A stretch of 64,000 nucleotides of DNA from Pseudooceanicola endophyticus (GCF_018760365.1 NZ_JAHIAB010000006.1:1-64000); one strand, 5' to 3'. Shown: positions 1 through 9,483, counted from the first letter of the stretch. The notes: generated by a model from the letters alone, not told the origin. Made by a program: numbers and translations.

Positions 1-521
1 CCGCGCGCCACGCCATCGACCAGCAGGTTGGTGGAGGTGCCGATCAGCGTCAGCGTGCCGCCCATGATGGCGGCATAGGAAAGCGGGATCAGCAGCTTGG
101 AGGGCGCCTTGCCAAGCGCCCGGGCCATCTGGATGAAGACCGGGATCATCACCACGACGACCGGCGTGTTGGAGACGATGGCCGAGGAGAGCAGCACGAA
201 GGCGAAGAGCCCGGCCATTGCCAGCCGCGGGCGGCGCGTGGCCTGGGCGGTGGCGAGGCGGGTAAAGCTTTCCAGCGCGCCGGTGCGCACCAGGGCGGCC
301 ATGACGATGAACATGGCGGCGATGGTCCAGGGCGCGGGGTTGGCCAGCACCTTGAGCGCATCCTCATAGGGCAGCAGCCCGGTCACCAGCATCAGGGCGA
401 CACCGCCGATCGCCACCACCTCGGTCGGAAAGCTTTCGCGCACGAAAAGCACGAACATCCCGAGCACAACCAAAAGCGCGAAAACCGCCTGGTACGTCTC
501 GGGAAGCGGTAGGATAGACAT
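1..521 (-). CDS. SLC13 (DASS)-family permease, N-terminal part
   Basis: This is the first ~173 residues of an inner-membrane anion permease; the gene runs off the left edge. From the ATG at 521 it begins MSILPLPETYQAV and then alternates hydrophobic segments with short loops. Two family landmarks are visible: SNTPVVVVMIP, and GGTLTLIGTSTNLLVDG, which matches the conserved NxP/TST(N) region of Na+/carboxylate or sulfate symporters of the SLC13 group. The layout resembles the bacterial subgroup that carries TrkA-C domains after the first membrane half, but that part lies outside the window, so the substrate (sulfate, dicarboxylate or other anion) cannot be stated. The family call is fairly secure; specificity is unknown. 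Confidence 0.85.
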   Translation of the reverse strand, partial: MSILPLPETYQAVFALLVVLGMFVLFVRESFPTEVVAIGGVALMLVTGLLPYEDALKVLANPAPWTIAAMFIVMAALVRTGALESFTRLATAQATRRPRLAMAGLFAFVLLSSAIVSNTPVVVVMIPVFIQMARALGKAPSKLLIPLSYAAIMGGTLTLIGTSTNLLVDGVAR

Positions 522-637
522 CAGCAGGGTCCTGTCACGGCATCCGGTTCATCTAGGCAAAGCCGGCACGGCGGTGCAAGGGCCGAGCCCGCCATCAGGC
601 CGCCGCCGTCCGACCGGCCCAGAACATCCGCCCCCGT

Positions 638-1471
638 TCAGCCCGCCTCGGGCACCGGGCCGGGCCCCGCGGGCTGCAACCGGCCGCCCTGACGTACCAT
701 CTCGATGCGGGTGGCGGCGCCGGTGCGGTCATCGGTCTCCACATAGACGCCCGAGACCGTCGCCGGCCCCTCCGCCGGGGTGAAGCGCCCCTTGGCCATG
801 CCGGTCACGAAGCGGCGCATCGGTTCGGCCTTGTCCATGCCGATCACGGAATCATAGTCCCCGCACATGCCCGCATCGCTCAGGAAGGCCGTGCCGCGCG
901 GCAGGATCTGGGCATCGCCGGTCGGCACATGGGTATGGGTGCCGACAACCAGGCTCGCCCGCCCGTCGCACCAGTGCCCCATCGCCATCTTCTCGGACGT
1001 GGCCTCGCAATGCACGTCGACCACGGCGGCCTGCACCAGCCCGCCACGCGGGTATTTCTTCAGCACCGCCTCGATATGGCTGAACGGATCCTCGAAGGGC
1101 CGTTTCATGAAGACCTGGCCCAGCACCTGCGCCACCAGCACCTTGCGCCCGCCCGGGGCATCGAAGACCCGCGCACCGACGCCCGGCGCCTCCTTGGCAA
1201 AGTTCAGCGGCCGGATGATCCGCGGCTCCTTGCCGATGGCCTGCAGCATGTCCTTCTGGTCGAAGGCATGGTCCCCCAGGGTGACCACATCTGCCCCCGC
1301 CGCCAGGAACTCCTGGGCATGCTCCCCCGAGAGGCCCATGCCATGGGTCGCATTCTCGCCGTTCACCACGACGAAATCGAGCTTCCAGGCCGTCCGCAGG
1401 CGCGGCAGCCACTCCGCGATGGCCGCACGCCCCGCGCGCCCCATCACATCTCCAAGGAACAGGATCTTCAT
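638..1471 (-). CDS. ymdB: YmdB/TIGR00282-family metallophosphoesterase
   Basis: Encodes 277 residues of a calcineurin-like metallophosphoesterase of the YmdB family; the Bacillus member hydrolyses 2',3'-cyclic nucleotides. Metal-binding blocks are visible in order: GDVMGRAGR near residue 8, NGENATHGMG near 38, GDHAFDQ near 64, VDVHCEATSEK near 150 and GTHTHVPTGD near 176. I chose the ATG at 1471 because the protein then starts MKILFLGDVMGR as is usual for the family; an in-frame extension to 1507 adds only low-complexity sequence. It lies downstream of the M48 protease gene on the same strand, separated by an intergenic repeat, so an operon is doubtful. Its cellular role in alphaproteobacteria is not established. 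Confidence 0.9.
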   Translation of the reverse strand: MKILFLGDVMGRAGRAAIAEWLPRLRTAWKLDFVVVNGENATHGMGLSGEHAQEFLAAGADVVTLGDHAFDQKDMLQAIGKEPRIIRPLNFAKEAPGVGARVFDAPGGRKVLVAQVLGQVFMKRPFEDPFSHIEAVLKKYPRGGLVQAAVVDVHCEATSEKMAMGHWCDGRASLVVGTHTHVPTGDAQILPRGTAFLSDAGMCGDYDSVIGMDKAEPMRRFVTGMAKGRFTPAEGPATVSGVYVETDDRTGAATRIEMVRQGGRLQPAGPGPVPEAG

Positions 1472-1526
1472 GGCTCCGGGCCTACGCGGACACCCGTCGA
1501 AAGGCAAGCCTGCCGCTCACCGCCTT

Positions 1527-1580
1527 CATCTTTCCCCAAATATGGCGGGGGAGTCGCGCAGCGACGGGGGCAGAGCCCCC
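1527..1580 (+). repeat. Intergenic double-hairpin repeat, copy A
   Basis: Starts CATCTTTCCCCAAATATGGC, followed by hairpin GTCGC-GCA-GCGAC (1553-1565) and then hairpin GGGGG-CAGAG-CCCCC (1566-1580). The same architecture recurs near 12,028, 61,600 and, in a second subtype, 62,531-62,675. It sits just past the stop of the leftward M48 gene and may act as a transcript end, but the family is dispersed and not tied to gene direction. Confidence 0.85.
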
Positions 1581-1589
1581 TGCCCGGCC

Positions 1590-2357
1590 TCAGGACCCGC
1601 GCTTGCGCTTGGCCGCCCGTACCGCGCGCTTCACCGTGGCCAGGCGTTCGGCATTGGGGGGATGGCTGCCCAGGAACTCCTCTCCGGGATCGGGCAGCCG
1701 CTGGAAGTACATCGCCCCCTTCAGCGGATCGTACCCCGCCTCCAGCGCGATCTGCGCCCCCAGGTAATCGGCCTGCAATTCGAAGGTCTTGGAATAGGAG
1801 CGCGCGCCGAATTCGGCACCGATCTCGCCGGCCTTCTTCTGCTGTTCGGGGCTTGCACCGCCACGCGCCGCCGCCTCGGCATAGACCTTGGCGCCAGCCT
1901 CGGAATATTCCCGCTGCTTGCGCAGGTGATCAAGGATGTGATGGCTCGCCTCGTGGCTCATCACGAAGGCCAGCTCGTCGGGATTGCGCATGTCGGCGAT
2001 CAGCGCCAGCGTGAAGATCAGCACCGGCTGGTTGTCCCGGTCCAGCGTCTGATAGGCATTGGCCGGCCGCCAGGGGCTGGTGTCCACCAGGATGCGGAAG
2101 TTGCAGCGCCCGTCCTTGCGCTTGCGCCGGCAGACCTTCTCGGCCACCGGCTCCACGGTCGAGGCGACCTGGGCGAACTGTGCCGCCGCCGCCTGCGGGC
2201 CCAGCCGGCTTTCCCCATCCGGGGCGTTTTCGACCTGCGGCGCGGAACAGGCGCTCAGCGCCACGGCGCCGGACAGCACCAGCACCGGCAGCAGGCGGCG
2301 CGCGACCTGCACGATCCGCGCACAGTCGGAGGTTACCGATTTTCTAAACTCGCCCAT
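1590..2357 (-). CDS. M48-family zinc metalloprotease, lipoprotein
   Basis: A ~255-residue peptidase of the M48 family (HtpX/BepA/LoiP relatives), which act in envelope protein quality control. The N-terminus has a lipoprotein signal: a hydrophobic stretch ending in VALSAC, so the mature protein should be lipid-anchored from that Cys. The zinc site is HEASH in FVMSHEASHHILDHL, and the third ligand is the Glu in FELQADYLG. The C-terminal GSHPPNAERL block is also typical. Start: ATG at 2357; a GTG at 2372 is an alternative. Only 34 bp separate it from the divergent gene at 2392, so their promoters must overlap. Function beyond periplasmic proteolysis is inferred. Confidence 0.88.
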   Translation of the reverse strand: MGEFRKSVTSDCARIVQVARRLLPVLVLSGAVALSACSAPQVENAPDGESRLGPQAAAAQFAQVASTVEPVAEKVCRRKRKDGRCNFRILVDTSPWRPANAYQTLDRDNQPVLIFTLALIADMRNPDELAFVMSHEASHHILDHLRKQREYSEAGAKVYAEAAARGGASPEQQKKAGEIGAEFGARSYSKTFELQADYLGAQIALEAGYDPLKGAMYFQRLPDPGEEFLGSHPPNAERLATVKRAVRAAKRKRGS

Positions 2358-2391
2358 TTCCCGCCACGTCACCCCGGGCTAAAACCGGCCC

Positions 2392-2622
2392 ATGTTTACG
2401 ATTGAACACGAATTCGACTGCACCGTCGTAACCCTTGTCGACGATGGCCCCGCGCCCCTCCAGGAGGACGTGGTGATCAATGCCTTCGAGGAATGCATCA
2501 CCGTCGAGCAGTATGATCCGCGCACGGATGAAATGCGCAAGGTGACATTTTCGATTGCCCAGGTCCGTGACCTTGCTGCCGCGCTCAACCTGCCCGAGGG
2601 GGCCTATCGGCTGAAGAAGTAG
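2392..2622 (+). CDS. Small conserved-looking hypothetical protein
   Basis: A 76-residue acidic protein starting MFTIEHEFDCTVVTLVDDG and ending GAYRLKK. I do not recognise the family. The sequence reads like a compact alpha/beta fold: beta-rich first half (EHEFDCTVVTLVD), then a stretch with FEECITVEQYD and a helix VRDLAAALNLP. No signal peptide, membrane segment or metal motif. Codon use matches its neighbours, and the reading frame fills the space between the M48 and DUF167 genes exactly, which supports it being real. It is divergent from the M48 gene (34 bp) and convergent with DUF167 (5 bp gap). Confidence 0.7.
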   Translation: MFTIEHEFDCTVVTLVDDGPAPLQEDVVINAFEECITVEQYDPRTDEMRKVTFSIAQVRDLAAALNLPEGAYRLKK

Positions 2623-2627
2623 CGGCG

Positions 2628-2894
2628 TCATTCCGGCGCCACCCGAAACACCTTCTCGCGCGAGGTCTGGCCCTGTTCCAGGCTCAGCGCGCCCTTCGGC
2701 ACCCCCATCGCCTTGGCCAGCAGCCTGCGCACCGCCTCGTTGGCCTTGCCGTCCTCCGGCACGGTGGTGACATAGACGCGCAGCAGGGCCTCCTCTTCGA
2801 CGATGCGATCGCGCGAGGCCTTCGGCGTCACCCGCACGACCACCCGCGCCCCGGGCTGCGCCAGGCGGCTCAGATCCGGCAATTTCACGACCAT
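2628..2894 (-). CDS. DUF167 (YggU-like) family protein
   Basis: An 88-residue protein of the DUF167/YggU family, a small widespread fold of unknown biochemical role. Hallmarks are VRVTPKASRDRI near residue 20, YVTTVPEDGKANEAV near 45, and LEQGQTSREKVFRV at the end. I start at the ATG at 2894 because it is preceded by AGGAGG at a good distance; the longer frame to 2975 would overlap the divergent deacetylase start. It converges with the gene at 2392 with a 5-bp gap and is divergent from the deacetylase at 2969. Confidence 0.9.
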   Translation of the reverse strand: MVVKLPDLSRLAQPGARVVVRVTPKASRDRIVEEEALLRVYVTTVPEDGKANEAVRRLLAKAMGVPKGALSLEQGQTSREKVFRVAPE

Positions 2895-2968
2895 GCGGAC
2901 CTCCTGCGCCCCTTGCAGCGGGCGCCCCGCGCGTCCACCCTGCCCCAAATCATAGCGGAGACCCTCCA

Positions 2969-4078
2969 ATGTCAACGAGATCGGGCTTCTACTGGGACGA
3001 GCGTTGCTTCTGGCACGCAGGGGGCAACTACGCGCTGACCCTGCCGATCGGCGGCTACGTGCAGCCGCTGGCCGCCGGCGGCCTGCCGGAAAGCCCCGAA
3101 ACCAAGCGCCGCCTGAAGAACCTGATGGATGTCTCGGGGATCATGGCCGATCTCCATGCCACCTCGGCCGCCCCGGCCGGGCGCGACGATCTGCTGCGCA
3201 TCCACCCGGCCTCCTACCTCGATGCCTTCAAGGCAAAGTCCGACTCGGGCGGAGGAGAGCTCGGCCTGCGCACCCCCTTCGCCCAGGGCGGCTACGAGAT
3301 CGCGGCGCTTTCGGCAGGGCTGGCGATGCAGGCGCTCTCGGACGTGCTTGAGGGCACGGTCGCCAATGCCTACGCGCTGTCGCGCCCGCCGGGGCACCAT
3401 TGCCTGCCGGACTGGCCGAACGGCTTCTGCCTGATGGCCAATATCGCCATCGCCATCCAGGCCGCCCGGACGAGGGGGCAGGCGCAGCGCTTCGTCGTCC
3501 TCGACTGGGACGTGCACCACGGCAACGGCACCGAGGCGATCTTCTACGAGGATCCCGACGTGCTGACGATCTCGATCCACCAGGAGCGGAACTATCCGCT
3601 GGACACCGGCGACATCGCGGATCGGGGCCGGGGCGCGGGGCTGGGCGCCAATATGAACATCCCGCTGCCGCCTGGCGCGGGCCACACCGCCTATCTGGAC
3701 GTGATGGACCGCATCGTGCTGCCCGCGATCGAGCGTTTCGCCCCCGAGGTGATCCTCGTGGCCTGCGGCTTCGACGCCGGGATCTTCGATCCCATCGCCC
3801 GGATGCTCTGCACCGTCGACACCTACGGCGAGATGACTGCCCGGGTGAAATCCGCCGCCGAACGCCTCTGTGACGGCAGGCTCGTGATGGTCCACGAGGG
3901 CGGCTATTCCGAGGCCTACGTGCCCTTCTGCGGCCACCGCGTGATCGAGGTCCTCTCGGGCAGCGCCCGCACCGTTGCCGATCCCATGGCCGTCACCGTC
4001 GCCGCCCGCCAGCCCAACGCCCGGATGGATGCCTTCCTGCACGACCTGGTGACAGAGATGGCCTCGGAATTCGCTTGA
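2969..4078 (+). CDS. Histone deacetylase-family (class II HDAC-like) amidohydrolase
   Basis: A 369-residue zinc-dependent amidohydrolase of the HDAC/AcuC/acetylpolyamine deacetylase superfamily. Motifs in order: SRPPGHHCLPD (~residue 139), LDWDVHHGNGTEAIF (~176, containing the Asp and His zinc ligands), VACGFDAG (~264, second Asp ligand region) and VMVHEGGYSE (~305). Length and motif spacing fit the bacterial class II group, whose substrates include acetylated small amines as well as acetyl-lysine proteins, so the true substrate is open. It starts a co-directional run with the nitroreductase (50-bp gap) and EI24 genes. Cytoplasmic; no signal peptide. Confidence 0.9.
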   Translation: MSTRSGFYWDERCFWHAGGNYALTLPIGGYVQPLAAGGLPESPETKRRLKNLMDVSGIMADLHATSAAPAGRDDLLRIHPASYLDAFKAKSDSGGGELGLRTPFAQGGYEIAALSAGLAMQALSDVLEGTVANAYALSRPPGHHCLPDWPNGFCLMANIAIAIQAARTRGQAQRFVVLDWDVHHGNGTEAIFYEDPDVLTISIHQERNYPLDTGDIADRGRGAGLGANMNIPLPPGAGHTAYLDVMDRIVLPAIERFAPEVILVACGFDAGIFDPIARMLCTVDTYGEMTARVKSAAERLCDGRLVMVHEGGYSEAYVPFCGHRVIEVLSGSARTVADPMAVTVAARQPNARMDAFLHDLVTEMASEFA

Positions 4079-4127
4079 ACCCCGGGGCGCCAGCCCCGAC
4101 ATCTCCGCAAAGGAGACAGGAGACCCC

Positions 4128-4706
4128 ATGCCCGAAAGAAACGACGCGGCCCTCGCCTTCCTGCTGAGCCGCCGCTCCCGCCCCGCCAAGACCCTGCAAC
4201 TGCCGGTGCCGACGCGGGACCAGCTGCTGCCGCTGCTGACCGCCGCCGCCCGTACCCCCGACCATGGCAAGCTGGAGCCCTGGCGCTTCGTGGTGCTGGA
4301 ACGCCCCGCGCTGGCCCGTCTGGCCGAGCTGGCCGAGGCCCGCGCCACCGCCGCCGGACGCAGCCCCGAACAGATCGCCAAGGACCGCTCGCAATATGAC
4401 CAGGGCCTGCTGGCCGTGGCGGTGATCGAAAGCCCGAAACCCTCCGACAAGGTCCCCCCGCTCGAGCAGACCTATTCCGCCGGAGCCGCCTGCCTCGCGC
4501 TGCTGAACGCCGCGCTGGCGGCCGGCTGGGGCGCCAACTGGCTGTCGGGCTGGGCCTCCACCGATCCGGAATTCCGCGCCATCGGCCTCGGCCTTCAGCC
4601 GCAGGAACGGGTGGCCGGCATCGTCCATATCGCGACCGAGACGGTGGCCGCCCCGGAACGCCCGCGCCCCGACCTCGACCAGGTGGTGACATGGATTTCG
4701 GACTGA
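4128..4706 (+). CDS. YdjA-like nitroreductase family protein
   Basis: A 192-residue FMN-dependent reductase of the nitroreductase superfamily, closest in appearance to YdjA/TdsD types. N-terminal LLSRRSRPAKTLQLP contributes the usual phosphate-binding arginines, ARTPDHGKLEPWRF (~residue 44) is the diagnostic block, and NAALAAGWGANWLSG (~130) forms the second flavin-binding element. The physiological substrate is unknown; members reduce nitroaromatics or quinones with NAD(P)H. AGGAG sits just before the ATG at 4128. Its last 16 bases overlap the start of the EI24 gene, indicating translational coupling. Confidence 0.88.
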   Translation: MPERNDAALAFLLSRRSRPAKTLQLPVPTRDQLLPLLTAAARTPDHGKLEPWRFVVLERPALARLAELAEARATAAGRSPEQIAKDRSQYDQGLLAVAVIESPKPSDKVPPLEQTYSAGAACLALLNAALAAGWGANWLSGWASTDPEFRAIGLGLQPQERVAGIVHIATETVAAPERPRPDLDQVVTWISD

Positions 4707-5404
4707 TCCTGAAGGCCTTCGCCCGGGCGCTCTCGCAGATCGGCGATCCGCGCTTCCGCAAGGTGCTGTTCCTCGGCCTCGGCCTGACCCTGGGGCTGCT
4801 GATCGCGGCCTGCGTGGTGGTCTGGTACGGGCTGGAATGGCTGACCGGCCCGGATGTGACCCTGCCCTGGATCGGCACGGTGCACTGGCTCGACACGCTG
4901 GCGGCGGCCTCGGGGGTGCTGGTGATGATGGGGCTCTCAGTCTTCCTGATGATCCCGGTGGCCTCGGCCTTCACCTCGCTCTTCCTCGATGACGTGGCCG
5001 AGGCGGTCGAGCATCGCCATTACCCCCAGCTGCCCGACGTGCCCGGCCAGAGCATCCCCGACGCGATCCGCGACACGTTCAGCTTCCTCGGGGTGATGAT
5101 CGTGGCGAATATCCTCGCCTTCGTCCTCTACCTGATCTTCCCGCCCTTCGCGCCGCTGATCTTCTGGGGGCTGAACGGTTTCCTGCTGGGGCGCGAATAC
5201 TACACCCTCGCCGCCGTGCGCCGCCTGCCCGCCGATCAGGTGAAGGACCAGCGCCGCCGCAACACGCCGACGATCTGGGCCGCCGGCATCCTGATGGCGA
5301 TCCCGCTGTCGATCCCGCTGCTGAACCTGGTGATCCCGATCATCGGCGCGGCCACCTTCACCCATATCTTCCACGGAACGCAAAAGGCCCGGCGCGTCGC
5401 CTGA
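4691..5404 (+). CDS. EI24/CysZ-like membrane protein
   Basis: A 237-residue polytopic membrane protein of the EI24 domain family. At least four strongly hydrophobic segments are visible (roughly residues 25-48, 65-90, 130-165, 198-222), with the family-typical stretch FWGLNGFLLGREYYTLAAVRR between them. CysZ members take up sulfate, but many EI24 proteins are uncharacterised, and there are no cysteine-biosynthesis genes here, so I do not assign sulfate transport. The ATG lies inside the end of the nitroreductase gene. A degenerate repeat with a strong stem (5443-5467) separates it from the convergent fabI. Confidence 0.85.
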   Translation: MDFGLILKAFARALSQIGDPRFRKVLFLGLGLTLGLLIAACVVVWYGLEWLTGPDVTLPWIGTVHWLDTLAAASGVLVMMGLSVFLMIPVASAFTSLFLDDVAEAVEHRHYPQLPDVPGQSIPDAIRDTFSFLGVMIVANILAFVLYLIFPPFAPLIFWGLNGFLLGREYYTLAAVRRLPADQVKDQRRRNTPTIWAAGILMAIPLSIPLLNLVIPIIGAATFTHIFHGTQKARRVA

Positions 5405-5421
5405 CGCCCGGACCTTTCATT

Positions 5422-5467
5422 CATCTTTCCAAAAATATGCACGTCGCGCCCTCTCCGGGGGCGCGAC
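5422..5467. repeat. Degenerate intergenic repeat (copy C), probable two-way terminator
   Basis: Begins CATCTTTCC then AAAAATATGC, as in the other copies, but the second part is replaced by a single long stem: GTCGCGCCC (5443-5451) pairs with the GCGCGAC-containing arm ending at 5467. It lies between the convergent EI24 and fabI genes, where it could terminate transcripts from both sides. Confidence 0.7.
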
Positions 5468-5473
5468 GGCAGA

Positions 5474-6262
5474 TCAGAGGTTCTCCGGCTGCGGCATGCC
5501 CAGCACGTGATAGCCGCCATCCACGCGGATGATCTCGCCGCTGGTGCAGGCGCCGGCGTCGGAGGCCAGATAGACCGCCGTGCCGCCGATCGCTTCCAGC
5601 GTCGCATTGGCGCGCATCGGCGCATTGGCCTCGGTCTGGCGGAAGGTCTTGCGCGCGCCGCCGATGGCAGCCCCCGCCAGCGTCTTCATCGGACCCGGCG
5701 AAATCGCGTTCACCCGGATGCCTTCGGGACCAAGGTCGTTCGCCAGATAGCGCACCGCGGATTCCAGCGCCGCCTTGGCCACGCCCATCACGTTGTAGAA
5801 CGGCGTCACCCGGGTCGAGCCCTGGTAGGTCAGCGTCAGGATCGTGCCGCCCTCCTTCATCAGCGGATGCGCCCGGCGCGCCACGTCGATCAGCGAGTAG
5901 CAGGAGATATCCAGCGAATTCTTGAAGTTCGCCCGGCTGGTGTTGATGAAGCGGCCGGCCAGCTCATCCTTGTTGGAATAGGCGACGGCATGGACCACGA
6001 AATCGAGGCTGCCCCATTCCTTTTCCAGCAGGTCGAAGGCCGCATCCATGGAGGCGTCGTCGGTGACGTCCGCATCCACCAGAAGCTTCACGCCCAGCTG
6101 CTCGGCCAGCGGCAGGACCCGCTTGCCGAAGGTCTCGCCCTGGTAGGTGAAGGCAAGCTCCGCGCCCGCCTCAGCCATCGCCTTCGCGATGCCCCAGGCG
6201 ATGGAGCGGTCGTTGGCGACCCCCATCACGAGGCCGCGCTTGCCTGCCATCAATCCACTCAT
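5474..6262 (-). CDS. fabI: Enoyl-ACP reductase (NADH), FabI
   Basis: Catalyses the last, rate-setting step of each fatty-acid elongation round, reducing trans-2-enoyl-ACP. It is an SDR-fold protein of 262 residues from the ATG at 6262, the same length as E. coli FabI and with the same kind of opening (MSGLMAGKRGLVMGVANDRS). The catalytic Tyr-x6-Lys is in PFYNVMGVAKAAL, and the substrate-loop region is ISPGPMKTLAGAAI. A GTG at 6274 would overlap the fabB stop as GTGA and add four residues; either start is possible. It is the last gene of the leftward fabA-fabB-fabI block. Sensitivity to triclosan-type inhibitors would be expected from the family but is not shown here. Confidence 0.95.
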   Translation of the reverse strand: MSGLMAGKRGLVMGVANDRSIAWGIAKAMAEAGAELAFTYQGETFGKRVLPLAEQLGVKLLVDADVTDDASMDAAFDLLEKEWGSLDFVVHAVAYSNKDELAGRFINTSRANFKNSLDISCYSLIDVARRAHPLMKEGGTILTLTYQGSTRVTPFYNVMGVAKAALESAVRYLANDLGPEGIRVNAISPGPMKTLAGAAIGGARKTFRQTEANAPMRANATLEAIGGTAVYLASDAGACTSGEIIRVDGGYHVLGMPQPENL

Positions 6263-6270
6263 GTCGTCTT

Positions 6271-7500
<1,230 letters not shown>

Positions 7501-7620
7501 GGCGCCCTCCTTCCAAATGGATGTCCGGAGGACCATGGGGGCCCGCCGTGACGTCCGCTTTCGCATCTCGTTTCGGCGGCGGCCCCTAGGTGCGGCACCG
7601 CCTGTCTCTGCCGGATCCGG

Positions 7621-8130
7621 TCAGGATTCCGACAGGGCGACCTTCATGTCCTTGACCTGGTAGATGACTTCGCCATCCGCCTCGACGCGGCCGTCGGCCA
7701 CGCCCATGGTCAGCCGGCGCGTCTGCACCGCCTTCGTGAAATCGACGTAATACGTCAGCATCTTGCGGTCCGGGCGGACCATGCCGGTCAGCTTCACCTC
7801 GCCGACGCCAAGCGCGTAGCCGCGTCCCAGCCAGCCGCGCCAGCCCAGGTTGAACCCGGTCAGCTGCCACAGCCCGTCCAGCCCGAGGCACCCGGGCATG
7901 ATCGGGTTGCCGGGGAAGTGGCAGTCGAAGAACCACAGGTCCGGCGTGATGTCGAATTCCGCCACCACGTGCCCCTTGCCATGGGCCCCGCCATCACCGG
8001 AAATCTCGGTGATGCGGTCCATCATCAGCATGGGTGGCGCGGGCAGCTGCGCGTTGCCGGGGCCGAAAAGCTCTCCGCGCGCACATTTCAGAAGATCGTC
8101 CCGATCAAAGTAGCTGGGATAGTCGGCCAT
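7621..8130 (-). CDS. fabA: 3-hydroxydecanoyl-ACP dehydratase/isomerase, FabA
   Basis: Bifunctional dehydratase that introduces the cis double bond at the C10 stage of anaerobic-type unsaturated fatty acid synthesis. 169 residues; hot-dog fold. The active-site segment is [19 protein letters not shown], holding the catalytic His and, further on, Asp. The N-terminal [10 protein letters not shown] and the [11 protein letters not shown] strand are also standard. It leads the leftward fabA-fabB-fabI genes and is divergent from irr with 209 bp between; that gap contains a 9-bp inverted repeat (8158-8166/8198-8206) that could be an operator. Confidence 0.96.
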   Translation of the reverse strand: MADYPSYFDRDDLLKCARGELFGPGNAQLPAPPMLMMDRITEISGDGGAHGKGHVVAEFDITPDLWFFDCHFPGNPIMPGCLGLDGLWQLTGFNLGWRGWLGRGYALGVGEVKLTGMVRPDRKMLTYYVDFTKAVQTRRLTMGVADGRVEADGEVIYQVKDMKVALSES

Positions 8131-8157
8131 TCAGCCCCGCCTCTTTACTGTCTTCTC

Positions 8158-8206
8158 GTCTTGCATCCTGCCCCCTCTATCACCGCGTCAACGAACCATG
8201 CAAGAC
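8158..8206. promoter_or_regulatory. 9-bp inverted repeat between fabA and irr
   Basis: GTCTTGCAT (8158-8166) and ATGCAAGAC (8198-8206) are perfect inverted copies, 40 bp apart centre to centre (about four helical turns). A TTGACG element for leftward transcription toward fabA (8186-8191) lies between them. The arrangement would suit a regulator binding both arms around the fabA promoter. No binding protein is identified. Confidence 0.5.
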
Positions 8207-8279
8207 CGCGCGCCCCCTCTCCCGAGGACCCCTTTGCGGTACCTGCGCGACCGCCTTGCAGCCGAAGGCCGTTGCCCCG

Positions 8280-8309
8280 TTGCATCAAGGTGGCATTTTT
8301 TCCTATATT
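8280..8309 (+). promoter_or_regulatory. Putative irr promoter
   Basis: TTGCAT (8280-8285) and TATATT (8304-8309) are spaced by 18 bases, 30 bp ahead of the irr ATG. I see no clear Irr-type box (TTAGAA..TTCTAA) around it. Confidence 0.55.
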
Positions 8310-8339
8310 GTCGGGCGAACTACAGGATACAAGAACGCC

Positions 8340-8759
8340 ATGATTGGAACGGCAACCGAACGCGGCGCCGCCTGGCTTTCCAGAGCCGGCCTGCGACCGA
8401 CCCGGCAGCGGCTTGGCCTCGCCACTCTTCTGGTGGGGGACGGCAATGATCGCCATGTCACCGCCGAAAGCCTGTTCGCCGCAGCCAAGGACAACGGACA
8501 CCCGGTGTCGCTGGCCACGGTCTACAACACCCTGCGCGCCTTCTGCGAAGCCGGCCTCCTGCGGGAGATCACCGTGGACGGCTCGCGCAGCTATTTCGAC
8601 ACCAACATGCTGGATCATCCGCATTTCTACTGGGAAGACGACGGCGAACTGACCGACGCCCCCCTGGAAGAGCTGGAGATCGCAAGGCTGCCGCGCGCGC
8701 CCAAGGGCGCCCGCATTGCCAAGGTCGACGTGGTGATCCGCCTCAGCCGCGACGGCTGA
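8340..8759 (+). CDS. irr: Iron response regulator Irr (Fur family)
   Basis: A 139-residue Fur-superfamily transcription factor. The winged-helix part contains LRPTRQRLGLATLL, HVTAESLFAAAK and SLATVYNTLRAFCEAGLL; the dimerisation part has the HPHFYWEDDGEL segment that corresponds to the histidine cluster of Irr proteins and lacks the CxxC zinc motifs of classical Fur. In alphaproteobacteria Irr senses iron through haem and governs haem and iron genes. Adjacency to fabA is a recurring arrangement in this bacterial group. The ATG at 8340 is preceded by a plausible promoter. This is relevant to the iron-controlled siderophore genes at 37-45 kb, although those carry an Iron-Rhodo-box instead. Confidence 0.9.
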   Translation: MIGTATERGAAWLSRAGLRPTRQRLGLATLLVGDGNDRHVTAESLFAAAKDNGHPVSLATVYNTLRAFCEAGLLREITVDGSRSYFDTNMLDHPHFYWEDDGELTDAPLEELEIARLPRAPKGARIAKVDVVIRLSRDG

Positions 8760-8830
8760 CACCGGCTGCGCGCAAGCCGTCTCCCGAGACATGCCAGTGC
8801 GACAGCCCCTTCCCCCGAAGCCCGCGCAAA

Positions 8831-8860
8831 GAAAAAGGGCCCGTCCCGAAGGACAGGCCC
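8831..8860 (-). terminator. Terminator of the FKBP gene
   Basis: On the minus strand a 10-bp stem with one G-U pair (8851-8860 with 8837-8846) closes a TTCG loop and is followed by five T residues (8836-8832). It lies 21 bp past the FKBP stop. Confidence 0.85.
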
Positions 8861-8881
8861 CGTCACGCGACAGTGCCGCGC

Positions 8882-9310
8882 TTACTTGATCTCGACCATC
8901 TCGACATCGAAGACCAGGTCCTTGCCGGCCAGCATGTGGTTCGCGTCGAGGGTCACTTCCTCTTCGCCGATCTCGGTCACCACCACCGGAATGGCGCGGC
9001 CATCGGGGGTCTGCATCTGCAGCTGAAGGCCCAGCTCCAGCGGGATGGTGTCGGGGATGGCGCTGCGCGGCACGGCCTGGGTCGCGTTCGGGTCACGCTC
9101 GCCATAGGCTTCCAGGCAGGGGATCTCGACTTTCTTGGTGTCGCCCACGGCCATGCCGGGGATCGCCTTGTCGAGACCGGGGATGATCTGGCCCGAGCCC
9201 ACGGTGAACTCCAGCGGCTCGCGGCCCGCGGAGCTGTCGAAGGTGGTGCCGTCGGTCAGGGTGCCGGTGTAGTGGATACGCACGGTATCGCCTGCTTTTG
9301 CAGTGCTCAT
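8882..9310 (-). CDS. FKBP-type peptidyl-prolyl isomerase (SlyD-like)
   Basis: A 142-residue cytoplasmic prolyl isomerase. It opens MSTAKAGDTVRIHYTGTL and shows the bacterial two-domain FKBP/SlyD pattern: FKBP strand DGTTFDSSAGREPLEF, IIPGLDKAIPGMAVG in the catalytic face, then an inserted flap region rich in acidic residues, ending ANHMLAGKDLVFDVEMVEI. The His-rich metal-binding tail of E. coli SlyD is absent. The start at 9310 avoids a short unconserved extension to 9325. It is a stand-alone gene with its own downstream terminator. Confidence 0.92.
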   Translation of the reverse strand: MSTAKAGDTVRIHYTGTLTDGTTFDSSAGREPLEFTVGSGQIIPGLDKAIPGMAVGDTKKVEIPCLEAYGERDPNATQAVPRSAIPDTIPLELGLQLQMQTPDGRAIPVVVTEIGEEEVTLDANHMLAGKDLVFDVEMVEIK

Positions 9311-9483
9311 CATGTGTCCAATCATGTCTGGGGGTGAATTGCGGGGCCAGCGTCTCTCTCGCCGGGTGCCCGTCTCCTGAAGCCAATCTAGCGCAGCCGG
9401 CCCCGGCGTGCAAACCGACCGCCCTTTCCCTGCGACACGGGCCGTGGCACTGTCCTGCCATCAGGAGGGGAGGGACAGAACAC

